A stretch of DNA of 51,865 bases from DATIYF01 sp035517775. GTDB lineage: Bacteria > Acidobacteriota > Terriglobia > Terriglobales > Acidobacteriaceae. Position 1 is the first letter of the stretch; each line of letters opens with the position of its first letter. Where the stretch lies: assembly GCA_035517775.1 (NCBI GenBank), contig DATIYF010000060.1:1-51865 (forward strand), read 5' to 3'. The notes under the pieces are model-generated. The model worked only from the letters and a program-made list of their open reading frames with translations. It had not been told where the DNA came from and did no database searches. The translations under genes and the position numbers were made by a program. Below, in pieces: positions 39,810-48,257 of this stretch.

Positions 39810-40936
39810 AAGTGAAAACCACCACAGAGAAAATGACGATGGCTCGAAGGCCGCTGGTTGCGGAGGCGGGCAGCAGCGGGCTGGCAATACCCATCTTTAT
39901 TCTGGGTATCGCGCCGCGCAGTGGGACCAACTACCTTCACGACCTGATTCGCATGCACCCGCAGTGCGAGCCGCAAAGTTCGGTGCTGGAAGAAGACTTC
40001 CTGATCTACAACGCTCGCATGCTTACGCGCTACGCGCAGACGGTTTCACGCTCCTGGAAGCAAAAATGGGGCGAGCAGGAATTGGAGGACGAAAAGCAGT
40101 TGCTTTGCGCGAAGATCGGGGAAGGCCTGGCATCGTTCCTCTACGCTCAACTGGCTCGGCGCAAGGCTGCGGAGGAAACATCTCCAAGCCGCCGCCTGGT
40201 CACCAAGACGCCCCATGTAGAAAACCTGGAGCTTTTCTTTGAACTCTTCCCTTCCGCGCCGCTCCTGATTCTGTTGCGGGACGGGCGCTCCGTGGTGGAG
40301 TCAACCGCCAAGACATTCGACCGGCCTTATGGCTATGGGGCCCGCGAGTGGGCGGCGGCGGCGGGGACGATCCTCGATTTCAAGCGCCGGCATCCGCAGG
40401 CGAAGTATTTGATCGTCAAGTATGAGGACCTGTATCAGAACGTGAAAGAGGAGCTTCGGCGGATCTTTATGTTTCTCGGCCTCGATCCGGAATCCTATGA
40501 CTATGCGGCTGCCATCAATGCCCCGGTGCGCGGATCTTGTGCTGTGAAAACCGAAGAGCCCTCGGCGCACAGAGATTTTTGGGTGGCGGAGGGGGTGACG
40601 TGGAACCCAACTCCCAAGCCCACTGACTTCAACCCTCTGGCTCGCTGGCACTCGTGGAACCGCGCCCGGCATGAGCGCTTCAACTGGATTGCGGGGCCGC
40701 AAATGACCGCGCTGGGTTACCCAACCCGGCGGTACGCTGGATATCAATGGTGGTGGTCGGCCTGGAACGTTGCCTGCGACGTTCTGCTCGCGGACAGGGC
40801 GCTGTGGTTCTGGCGCCGGGGCGTGCGCAGGATGAACCGCATTCACAATGCGTCGGAGTTGTTTGGCACCCTGAGAGAAGTGAGCAGGAAAGCATGGGAA
40901 TCGCTGCTGTTCTCGCGGTTGCAGGATAGCCGCTGA
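39806..40936 (+). CDS. Sulfotransferase family protein
   Basis: The 376-residue protein has the PAPS 5'-phosphosulfate loop GIAPRSGTNYL (34-44) and a 3'-phosphate segment LLILLRDGRSVVES (about 152-165). It would move sulfate from PAPS to a hydroxyl or amino group, plausibly on the polysaccharide. The C-terminal 80 residues are Trp- and Arg-rich with no obvious membrane helix. The TTG at 39806 overlaps the preceding stop as TTGA; an ATG at 39833 is also in frame and would leave all motifs intact. Confidence 0.88.
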   Translation: MKVKTTTEKMTMARRPLVAEAGSSGLAIPIFILGIAPRSGTNYLHDLIRMHPQCEPQSSVLEEDFLIYNARMLTRYAQTVSRSWKQKWGEQELEDEKQLLCAKIGEGLASFLYAQLARRKAAEETSPSRRLVTKTPHVENLELFFELFPSAPLLILLRDGRSVVESTAKTFDRPYGYGAREWAAAAGTILDFKRRHPQAKYLIVKYEDLYQNVKEELRRIFMFLGLDPESYDYAAAINAPVRGSCAVKTEEPSAHRDFWVAEGVTWNPTPKPTDFNPLARWHSWNRARHERFNWIAGPQMTALGYPTRRYAGYQWWWSAWNVACDVLLADRALWFWRRGVRRMNRIHNASELFGTLREVSRKAWESLLFSRLQDSR

Positions 40937-40987
40937 TTCCGATTCCCCGGTTCTTCCGGTTAGAAGTAGGAAGTAGAAGGAGCCCGT

Positions 40988-42121
40988 ATGCGGAGTGACC
41001 GTGCAAGCGGTCGTCTGGCCGAGCGTGTGGCCCGCCGTGAGTCAGAAATTCTGGCCGGCCTTGCGTCCGCTGGGACCGACTCCAAACCGCTCAGTCTGCG
41101 CCTTCAGCCTTTGCAGGCAAGGAGCGTGCATGAAATCGCTATCCTGGAAGTTGCCGAGGCTGCTGGTCACGTCCGGTACTTCGTCAAGGCAACAGCTCCC
41201 GGATACATTGGCCAGCAAGACCTGAGCGCCGAAAGCCAGGTGCTTGGCGAGATCGGGCCGAAGATCGCCGCGCGCAATCCACGCACCCGCTGCCCGGGGC
41301 TGGTGTCATTTCTCCCGGAAGAAAAGCTGCTCATCGAAGAGTTCGTTCAGGGCCAGTCGCTTAAGTCGCTGCTCTTCGATTTTCCCCGCCATCGCGCCGA
41401 TCTCGAGGGCCTGTTGGCGCTGAGCGGCGAGTGGCTGGCGCATTTTCACACCCAGACGCAGGAAGGATGCGCCAATCCGTTTGACTGGCTCTTGAAGGAA
41501 CTATCCAGCGACGCGGTGGCCGCGACCTTCCGCCGCTGCTCGATTGCGAGTCTTCATTCCCAGGCACTGCAGCTGCTGCTCAGCTTCCGCGTGCACTACC
41601 CCAAGCTTAGCCGCTCCCTCTGCCGGGTACACGGCGAGTTCACGCCTCTGCACATCCTGGTGCAGGGCGAGGCGCTATACGTAATTGATTTTGGCTCCAG
41701 CCACTCCGGTTTTGCGGAAGAAGACCTGGCCCGATTTTCTACCTTCTACGAGGGGCTGCTGCCCTGGCGCCATGCCATTGCCCTCTGGCGCTGTTCTGTT
41801 TCCCGGCAGATCGAACGCTTTCTCGATTCTTACAAAATCCATGCCGGGCAAGCGACTGGGCCAGAAGATAAAGCTGTCTCCTGCTTTGCACGCATTTGCG
41901 CCATGGCCCACCAGCAAACCAACTGGGAACGGAAACCACGCCGCTATCGCGAAAAATATTCTTTGAAAGTCGGGCGTAGCTGGACGCGGCGCCGGTTTGC
42001 TTCGCTGGCCCGCCGGGAACTTTCACGCCTGCGGCGGCTCGCAGAGGCTGAGACTGCGAATGAAAGCCGCCTTTCGCGGTGGCCGGTCGCGCTGGGCGCA
42101 GATACACCCGCCGGAAACTAG
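40988..42121 (+). CDS. APH/kinase-fold protein with altered catalytic loop
   Basis: The 377-residue protein has an aminoglycoside-phosphotransferase/protein-kinase-like fold: a strand with RYFVKATA (Lys67), an EEF hinge (about 118), a catalytic loop HGEFTPLHIL (215-224) and a metal loop VIDFGSS (232-238). The usual HGDxxxxN loop is HGExxxxH here, so the catalytic Asp and the metal-binding Asn are both replaced, which may mean weak or lost activity or another chemistry. Related kinases in envelope clusters phosphorylate sugars or lipids, as in lipopolysaccharide kinases. A GAAGGAG site precedes the ATG. It is the last gene of the locus, 36 bases before the terminator stem. Confidence 0.75.
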   Translation: MRSDRASGRLAERVARRESEILAGLASAGTDSKPLSLRLQPLQARSVHEIAILEVAEAAGHVRYFVKATAPGYIGQQDLSAESQVLGEIGPKIAARNPRTRCPGLVSFLPEEKLLIEEFVQGQSLKSLLFDFPRHRADLEGLLALSGEWLAHFHTQTQEGCANPFDWLLKELSSDAVAATFRRCSIASLHSQALQLLLSFRVHYPKLSRSLCRVHGEFTPLHILVQGEALYVIDFGSSHSGFAEEDLARFSTFYEGLLPWRHAIALWRCSVSRQIERFLDSYKIHAGQATGPEDKAVSCFARICAMAHQQTNWERKPRRYREKYSLKVGRSWTRRRFASLARRELSRLRRLAEAETANESRLSRWPVALGADTPAGN

Positions 42122-42157
42122 AGCACTATAGTTTCGAGGTCAAACAACTGCAGCAAG

Positions 42158-42188
42158 AAGGGGCCCGTGGCCGGGCCCCTTGTTTTTT
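42158..42188 (+). terminator. Strong intrinsic terminator of the polysaccharide locus
   Basis: AAGGGGCCCG (42158-42167) pairs perfectly with CGGGCCCCTT (42172-42181) across a TGGC loop and is followed by GTTTTTT. The T-run is on the plus strand only, so it stops plus-strand transcription after the APH-fold gene. It sits 12 bases before the stop of the converging hydrolase gene. Confidence 0.9.
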
Positions 42189-42200
42189 GGTTGAATTCAG

Positions 42201-43688
42201 TTACGGCGCAAGTGCCACTGCGACCACCGAGTAGGCCGGCACCTGAACGTACACGGAATAGCCGCCGCTGATTTTGCTCAGCGTCACCGAGTTGGTTGCG
42301 ATCTGGTAGTTTGCCGAATTGATCAGATAGCGCTTTGCGGTTGCCGAGGAAAACCCGGCGTTCTGCGCCACCACGTTCACCGAGGAGTAGTTCGTTGCCG
42401 TAGGATTGACGATCAGCACCACGTCTTTCGCGCCGGTAAAGAAGGCTGTGGCCAGCAATCCGCTTTGGGTGTTGGCAGACGAAACCGAGGAGGCGAGATG
42501 CCCGCCTCCCGACAGGCCCAGGTAACTGTTCGAGGCGATCAGTTGGAAGGCGTAATACTGCGGATAGAAGTGCAGGCTGGTGGAATCGCAATTCATGCTC
42601 GAATTCCAGGTGCCGGCAATACAGAAGTATGGAGGCGCGCTTCCGGCATAGTAGAAGACGCGGGCCGGCGCGGCGTTGGTTCCCGCGTAGTACGAGTTCA
42701 TGAAATCGAGCAGCGCCGTTATGTTCCAAAGCGCCCCGTACGCTTGACTGTTGCGGCAGCAGTCCTGTTGAAAAGACCAGCCGTCGTTGTATTCCGTGAG
42801 AAAGATCGGGGTAGAAGAGGCATGCGGCTGCTTCCCTGCCCGCACCAGGTTGTACATCATCTGGTAATAATGCAGTTCGCCCTGGTTCGAAGACTGGGTG
42901 ATCGAGTACAGGCTGCTCCAATTCATTCCGTTTGAAATCTGCGTTGGGCCGGTAATGTAGGCATGGTAGCTTACGAAATCCACGTAAGGCGCTGTGCTGG
43001 AATTGGAGAGCAACCCGCCAATCCATTCGGGTCCCAGAGAAAAACGAGAGATCGTGGGCCCGCCAATCTTGATGGTGAAGCCGTCCTTGGCCGCCTGGGC
43101 GCGCATCGCCTTGGCCGCCGCGCTGTACAGGGCAAGGTAAGTTTTCAACCGGGTGGCGTCGGTGCCGTCGGAAACGCAGAGGGAAGTATCCAGCTCCGGT
43201 TCGTTCCAGATTTCGTAATATTTCACCGCGCGTGGGAAATTCTGGTCCAGGTGGGCGACATAGGCGGCCGCGATCTGCGCCCACTGATTGACATCGGAAG
43301 GCGCGGCACGCTCAGGATTGCCCGATCCGCAAGGTTTTGAGCTCGGCTGCAGCCACGGCGGGGTGGCATCGAGCACTATCAGCGGATGCTGGCCCGACTG
43401 CGCCACGAGGCGCATATACCAATCCACCGGCTGCCAGTTGGGCGTCTTGGTGGCGTACACGTCGGGAATTTTCGCCATCTTTCTGGTCCAGGTGATGCCG
43501 GCTTGCTGCAGCTCGCTGAGCGTGCCGGGGTCCTGTAAGTCGGAAAGGTTGATGCCGAACATACCTGCGGGAATTGGGCGCGCGGTCAGATTGCGGCTTC
43601 CGAAGTTAGCGGTGATCGTCTGCCCCGCCGCCACGCCAATCAGCGCGCAGGCGAACAGATAAAGCCACACGAAGCGTAGGGGACGCAT
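42201..43688 (-). CDS. Secreted glycoside hydrolase, clan GH-A (GH39/GH5-like)
   Basis: The 495-residue protein has a Sec signal peptide (about 1-23, ending near VAAGQ). The barrel (about 30-390) has acid/base Glu163 in YYEIWNEPE and nucleophile Glu299 in IFLTEYND. A beta-rich C-terminal domain (about 395-495) matches the accessory domain of GH39/GH30-like enzymes. The substrate is unknown; sequence resembles cellulase/xylosidase-type clan members. ATG 43688 was chosen because AAGGAG precedes it closely; a longer in-frame start lies 30 bases upstream. It is a paralogue of the next minus-strand gene, which is larger. Confidence 0.85.
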   Translation of the reverse strand: MRPLRFVWLYLFACALIGVAAGQTITANFGSRNLTARPIPAGMFGINLSDLQDPGTLSELQQAGITWTRKMAKIPDVYATKTPNWQPVDWYMRLVAQSGQHPLIVLDATPPWLQPSSKPCGSGNPERAAPSDVNQWAQIAAAYVAHLDQNFPRAVKYYEIWNEPELDTSLCVSDGTDATRLKTYLALYSAAAKAMRAQAAKDGFTIKIGGPTISRFSLGPEWIGGLLSNSSTAPYVDFVSYHAYITGPTQISNGMNWSSLYSITQSSNQGELHYYQMMYNLVRAGKQPHASSTPIFLTEYNDGWSFQQDCCRNSQAYGALWNITALLDFMNSYYAGTNAAPARVFYYAGSAPPYFCIAGTWNSSMNCDSTSLHFYPQYYAFQLIASNSYLGLSGGGHLASSVSSANTQSGLLATAFFTGAKDVVLIVNPTATNYSSVNVVAQNAGFSSATAKRYLINSANYQIATNSVTLSKISGGYSVYVQVPAYSVVAVALAP

Positions 43689-44032
43689 GAAAGCTCCTTG
43701 AGTCACCAGCGTGAACACACGGGCCCGGGGCGACGGGTCACACTTCTACCTCGTCCCTTCCTGCGCAACGCTGGGGGTGTTTCGACTGCTATCTGCGGCC
43801 AGTTAAGCTCCGCAGAAGAGGTATTTCGCGACGCTTGTCAGCGGAGTATAGACTGCAGGTTGTTTGTGCACAATCAGGTATGCGGAATCGAAGGTTCTAC
43901 AGAAAAGCACTTAATTTTTGATTTTCCGGACATTGTACTTTTGCCTGCGGGGAAGCAGGCGCCGGAAACGCAGAGTAACACAAAGCGCGCGCCTCCAGGA
44001 AATTTCTGGAGGCCGGGAACCATGCATCGAAA
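43689..44032. other. Intergenic region between the two paralogous hydrolases, with one hairpin
   Basis: No gene is visible. A perfect hairpin GCCTCCAG/CTGGAGGC with a 7-base loop (43991-44013) lies 20 bases beyond the stop of the upstream hydrolase but lacks a T-run, so it is at best a weak or factor-dependent terminator. The region must also hold the promoter or be read through for the downstream hydrolase; no clear hexamers were found. Confidence 0.4.
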
Positions 44033-46351
44033 CTAACGATTGAGAGAGACGGTCAGCGTGTGAGAGCGACCGCCGGAAGAAGCCTGAACGATCACGAACT
44101 GTGCCTCGCTACCAGTTGTACTGGCGCTGCGCGAAGCGCCATCTCCGCAGCCAAGCTGGGATGCAAGCAGGGCCAGCGCCAGAAAAGCGAGCGCCGCCCG
44201 GTTTCGGAGTTTCCTGCCTTTGCGCTTGCCAGAATCGCCAGCCAACAGCAGGGCGGCCGGGCCCAGGAGAAATGCAAGTGCAATATAGTTTGCACCTCTG
44301 GCAGTGGTGGCGGAAGACGTCGCGGTGGGGGCTACGGACAAAACCGCCTGGGCCGTGGCGGAATTAACCGAGAGCGGGTTGGGAGAGAAGCTGCATTCTT
44401 TTCCTTCCGGAACCTGCAAGCATGAGAACGAGACCGGAGCGGAGAGCGTTCCCTGGCGGGTAATCGTCAACCTGAAGTCGGTGGCCGCTCCCTGGGAACT
44501 CGACGGGCCTGCGGCGAGGATGAAGTCAGCAGCTGCTGTCGCTGTGACCCTGGAAGTTTTTGTGGCGCTCACGCCATCCTCGTTGGTCACGGTGAGTTCC
44601 ACGTGATAAGTGCCGGCCCGGGCATAGGTATGGGCTGCGATGGCTGCACTCGAAGAGGCCGAGCCATCGCCAAAGTCAATCACCCGCGAGGCGATGGAGC
44701 CGTTCGGGTCGTAACTGGCGGAAGAATTCGCCGAAACGTGAAGAGGCGCCGTGCCCGAAGCGGGCGTGACCGAAAGCGAGGCCACAGGCGGGGCCGGCGC
44801 CGCCGCTCCCTGCGACCAGCTTACTGCTACCGTAGAGTAAGCGGGAACAGCAACCGTGGCCGTTTCTCCATTCGCAGACGAAGTGATCGCTTGCGAGGCG
44901 ATGTGCGGATGCGAATTATCGAGCACCAGTGCACTCGCCTCGGGCGAATTGAATCCGGTGTCGGTCAGGCTCACAGTAACTGCCGAATAGGCCGTTGCCG
45001 TCGGGTTCACGATGACCGTGGTGTCCTTAGAGCCCGTATAGAAGGCTGTAACCAGCAGATTGGGCGCCCCCTCCACCCCAACTGAGCCGGCCATGTGCCC
45101 GCCATTTTTCAATCCGAGAAAACCAGCTGCGGCGAACAATTGGTAAGCGTAGTACTGGGGATACGGGGTTGAGCCTGAGGCGCAATCCATGGCCGAATCT
45201 ATTTTACCGAGCAGGCAAAAGTAGGGGGCTGAGTTTCCCGCATAGTAGTAGGCCTTCTGGGGCAGCGGTTGATGGGCAAATGCGGAATTCAGCATGTCTA
45301 CCAGAAACACCGAGTTCCACAGCGGTCCATACGTAGGATTGTTGCGGCAACAGTCAGCCAGAAAGGCGGAGCCGTCGTTAAATTCAGTGATATAGATGGG
45401 CGTGCTCGAGGCATGTGGCTGCAGTCCCTTCAGCACCGCAGCGACCACGCCCAGATAAGTATCAAGCGCCCCCTGCGCTCCCTGCACCTTGTCAAAAAGC
45501 TGGCCCCAGGTGTTAGCTGATTTCGCAAACTGCAAGTCCGTGGGATAGAAATGGTAACTCACAAAATCCACGTTCGTTGCCGTTTCCCGATCACTTACCA
45601 GAGCTGCCGTCCAGAGCAGAGCCTTGGCGGGATTACTGACTGCCGGACCACCGATGCGAATGCTTACTCCATCCTGCTCCGCCTGGGCGCGCATGGCAGA
45701 GGCTGCGGCCGCATAAAGCGGCAGATAGAGTTGAAGCCGGGCCAGGTCGGTGTTGCCATTGGCGCACAACGAGGCCGGCAGATCGGGTTCGTTCCATATT
45801 TCGAAATCCTGCACCAGCCCGGGAAATTTGCTGTCGAGGTGGGCAACGAAAGAAGCGGCCAGCTCGCCCCAGCGCGAGGCATCCGTAGGCGGGGCATGCG
45901 AGGGATCAACCCCGGCGGCACAAGGATTGGAAGAAAGCCGCAGCCACGGCGGAGTGCGCGAGATCACCACCAGAGGGTGAAGTCCCGCGGTCTGTGCCTG
46001 CTGCATGGTCCAATCAAGGCTGCTCCAGTTGGGCGTGGTCGAAGCGTAGATGGCCGGAAGGTCGGGAGTTCGCCGAATTTCCGTGAAGCCGGCTTGCGCC
46101 ACTGTTTTCAGCGAGTCAGCATCCTGCAGAGACACCGGGTTGAAGCCAAACATCTGCGGAGGAATTGCGGCTGTGCTGCCGCTACGGTTGGCGAAGTTGA
46201 CGTTCACCCTGACCGACTGGGCCCGGGCGGAAGTGGCCCCGGATACTAAGGCGAGTGCGAATACCGCCACCAAGGTGCGGAGAAGGGTCTTTCTGGTATA
46301 GGCCCCAAAGGGTTGCCTGGAATTGCTGAAACACGCCACCACTGCCAACAC
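44033..46351 (-). CDS. Secreted glycoside hydrolase (GH39-like) with PKD domain and C-terminal membrane module
   Basis: This 772-residue paralogue of the neighbouring hydrolase has a signal peptide (about 20-44, after a basic TRKTLLR), a catalytic barrel (about 48-400) with Glu188 in FEIWNEPD and Glu323 in IYITEFND, a beta-rich domain (about 415-512) and a PKD domain (524-605). A further Ig-like domain follows (606-675), then hydrophobic stretch 688-704, basic stretch KRKGRKLRNR (709-718), hydrophobic stretch 719-732 and LGCG (733-736), ending in an extracellular-type strand. The GTG start at 46351 has GGAG upstream at good spacing. Whether the end module anchors the enzyme to the membrane is uncertain. 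Confidence 0.83.
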   Translation of the reverse strand: MLAVVACFSNSRQPFGAYTRKTLLRTLVAVFALALVSGATSARAQSVRVNVNFANRSGSTAAIPPQMFGFNPVSLQDADSLKTVAQAGFTEIRRTPDLPAIYASTTPNWSSLDWTMQQAQTAGLHPLVVISRTPPWLRLSSNPCAAGVDPSHAPPTDASRWGELAASFVAHLDSKFPGLVQDFEIWNEPDLPASLCANGNTDLARLQLYLPLYAAAASAMRAQAEQDGVSIRIGGPAVSNPAKALLWTAALVSDRETATNVDFVSYHFYPTDLQFAKSANTWGQLFDKVQGAQGALDTYLGVVAAVLKGLQPHASSTPIYITEFNDGSAFLADCCRNNPTYGPLWNSVFLVDMLNSAFAHQPLPQKAYYYAGNSAPYFCLLGKIDSAMDCASGSTPYPQYYAYQLFAAAGFLGLKNGGHMAGSVGVEGAPNLLVTAFYTGSKDTTVIVNPTATAYSAVTVSLTDTGFNSPEASALVLDNSHPHIASQAITSSANGETATVAVPAYSTVAVSWSQGAAAPAPPVASLSVTPASGTAPLHVSANSSASYDPNGSIASRVIDFGDGSASSSAAIAAHTYARAGTYHVELTVTNEDGVSATKTSRVTATAAADFILAAGPSSSQGAATDFRLTITRQGTLSAPVSFSCLQVPEGKECSFSPNPLSVNSATAQAVLSVAPTATSSATTARGANYIALAFLLGPAALLLAGDSGKRKGRKLRNRAALAFLALALLASQLGCGDGASRSASTTGSEAQFVIVQASSGGRSHTLTVSLNR

Positions 46352-46400
46352 GGCGCCACTCCTGACAGACGGGAGTATCTAGCGGGCCAGCAGAGGCTTC

Positions 46401-46457
46401 CAGATTACTAAGGGCGGGTAATCCGAACCTTGGGTCCCGGGATACTTTAGTAATTTG
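46401..46457. promoter_or_regulatory. Large structured hairpin / inverted repeat between divergent genes
   Basis: ATTACTAA (46404-46411) and TTAGTAAT (46447-46454) are perfect inverted arms. The stem extends to 12 pairs with two G-U pairs (46401-46412 with 46446-46457). Inside, GTA-TCC pairs with GGATAC (one bulged A) and ACC with GGT closes a 3-base loop. The element lies in the 173-base gap between the two divergent genes and could be an operator for both or an RNA structure in the leader of the acetyltransferase. Confidence 0.45.
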
Positions 46458-46476
46458 GCTGGTTTTTCGAACCTGG

Positions 46477-46513
46477 GGTGGCAACCGGCGAGGCTGAGCC
46501 GGCATCTACCACC
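46477..46513 (+). promoter_or_regulatory. Second hairpin just before the CelD-like start
   Basis: GGTGG pairs with CCACC and, inside an internal loop, CCGGC pairs with GCCGG. The hairpin ends 11 bases before the ATG, where no Shine-Dalgarno sequence is visible. CGAACCTTGGGT in the upstream hairpin and CGAACCTGGGGT at the base of this one form a near direct repeat. Confidence 0.4.
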
Positions 46514-46524
46514 GACGCGATGGC

Positions 46525-48126
46525 ATGAATACTACCCTGGAAGGTCTGCTTTCACCACAAATTGTTGAGTTGCACGGCGAAATTATTTGCGACTTTCGCG
46601 AACTGGAAGACCTGTCGGCGCATTGGCAGCGTCTCTGGGAAGCGGATCCCAGGGCGGAGATTTTTCAGCATTTCGCCTGGAGCCGCGCCTGGTGGCGGAG
46701 TTACGGAGGAAAGCTCAAGCTTTGCTGCATTGTGATATGGCGCGGCGAGGCTGCTGTCGGCTTTCTGCCGCTGGTGGAGCGCGGCGGCCGCCTATTTTTC
46801 CTGGGTGCCCCGCAGGCCGACTATAGCGACTTTATCGCCGAACAAGAGCACGCCTCCGATATCTTGAGCGCCGCGCTGCGAGTCCTCTTCGCCGGCCGCG
46901 AATGGAAGGAGTGCGTGCTGGAGCACGTTTCCAGCGGCTCCCGTCTTTTTGAGGCGCTGCAGAACGCGCCGCCGGAACTGCGGCGAACCCTGCGCCTGGT
47001 GCCCGCCGGGCAGGCCCCCACCATTCTTATCAGCAAACAACCGGAGTGGCTGGGTTCTCTGGCGGCAAAGAAGCATTTGCGCCGCCGCGAAAACAAACTG
47101 GCGGAAAGCGCCAGCGTTCAGTTTCGCTTCCTGGAAAGCCGCGAGCAGATCCGCCGGCGCCTTCCCGAATTTTTTCAGCACCAGATACGCCGCCGCATTC
47201 TGCACGGTCAGGCGAGCAGTTGCCTGCAGCCGGAGTTTTCCGCCCTGCTGACAGCGCTGATTGAGGAGTTGGATCCCAGGGAGCAAGTGCGCTTCGGCAT
47301 TTTAGAGTGCGGCGGCCGTCCCCTGGCTTACCATCTGGGTTTTCTCGCCAAGGGCAAGTTCACCATGTACCAGCAGGCCTTCGATGTGGACGCCTGGGAC
47401 TGGTCGCCCGGCGAAGTGCTGCTGCGGCGGCTCTTTCTTTATGCCGATGAGCACGTGGAGCGTGAGTTTGATTTTTCGGTTGGAGAAGAACCCTACAAAG
47501 TGCGGTTTGCAAACCACTTCAAGCCGAACTTCACCGTCTATATCGAGCCGCGGCAGCTTGGCGGGCTGATTCGCCAATCCTACCGCGCTGTAAGTGGCAG
47601 AACCGCGAATTTTCGCAGAACAGCCAAAGCCGCGGTCCGCTCGAAGGCGCGAATCTACCAACTCGCCAGGCAGGCGCGGAGATGGGCGGCTGAGTTGCAC
47701 GCGATTTATCGAGACGGCCTAAAGCGGTTTCAAGAAGGCAGAGTGCGAGTACAACCTGCGGGAGATACTCCTGCGTCTGAACTCATCACCGGGCGCCTGA
47801 GCGATCTGGCGGACCTCTATCTTGAACTTCCCAGCTTTCGGCTTTCCAGCCGGCTTTTGCAGTACCGCGCGCGCCTGCGGCAGGGAGACGCGGTGCACAT
47901 TCTGAGAATGGGAGGAAGGCCCGCACTCATCGCCTGGACGGCAAAAGACTCACGCGGAACCGAGCGCGACGTGTACGAATGCACCTTTCTGAAAGGCGAG
48001 CGGAAGGCTGCGTACCGGACCCTGCTCGAACTTCTGGCGGCGCAGAACGGTCCGGAACCGAGCCCTGGGGCCAGGCCCGTGCCGTGCCCCGCGGTCGCTG
48101 AGAGCAGAATCTCATCCGCGTGTTGA
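46525..48126 (+). CDS. CelD/BcsL-type acetyltransferase (GNAT-like)
   Basis: The 533-residue protein has the CelD-like family layout: an N-terminal part (PRAEIFQHFAWSRAWWRSYGG..., about 42-110) and an acetyltransferase domain (about 160-310) containing the GRPLAYHLGFLAKGKFTMYQQAFD and EFDFSVGEEPYKVRF segments typical of this family. Such proteins are tied to cellulose and exopolysaccharide production and are thought to acylate the polymer or an intermediate. Residues 345-410 are basic and helical, and a short second domain follows (about 425-510), so it is longer than most relatives. No signal peptide is seen. The start lacks a clear ribosome site. Confidence 0.83.
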   Translation: MNTTLEGLLSPQIVELHGEIICDFRELEDLSAHWQRLWEADPRAEIFQHFAWSRAWWRSYGGKLKLCCIVIWRGEAAVGFLPLVERGGRLFFLGAPQADYSDFIAEQEHASDILSAALRVLFAGREWKECVLEHVSSGSRLFEALQNAPPELRRTLRLVPAGQAPTILISKQPEWLGSLAAKKHLRRRENKLAESASVQFRFLESREQIRRRLPEFFQHQIRRRILHGQASSCLQPEFSALLTALIEELDPREQVRFGILECGGRPLAYHLGFLAKGKFTMYQQAFDVDAWDWSPGEVLLRRLFLYADEHVEREFDFSVGEEPYKVRFANHFKPNFTVYIEPRQLGGLIRQSYRAVSGRTANFRRTAKAAVRSKARIYQLARQARRWAAELHAIYRDGLKRFQEGRVRVQPAGDTPASELITGRLSDLADLYLELPSFRLSSRLLQYRARLRQGDAVHILRMGGRPALIAWTAKDSRGTERDVYECTFLKGERKAAYRTLLELLAAQNGPEPSPGARPVPCPAVAESRISSAC

Positions 48127-48257
48127 AGCCGCCGGCCGGAGCACGACATTTGCTCTCAACCCGACATCTTCTGTGACCTCGAAAGCATCTGAACTGAGGC
48201 TCGGCGTTGCCGCGAGGTCCGCATCGCGGCGCATTAGCCTCCATCAGATGCCCACGT

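Noticed and set aside
43991..44013. Intrinsic terminator after the larger hydrolase
   Set aside because: The stem is perfect but no T-run follows on the minus strand.
46401..46513. c-di-GMP-I (GEMM) riboswitch upstream of the CelD-like gene
   Set aside because: The conserved core sequences of that riboswitch are absent; only generic hairpins are seen.
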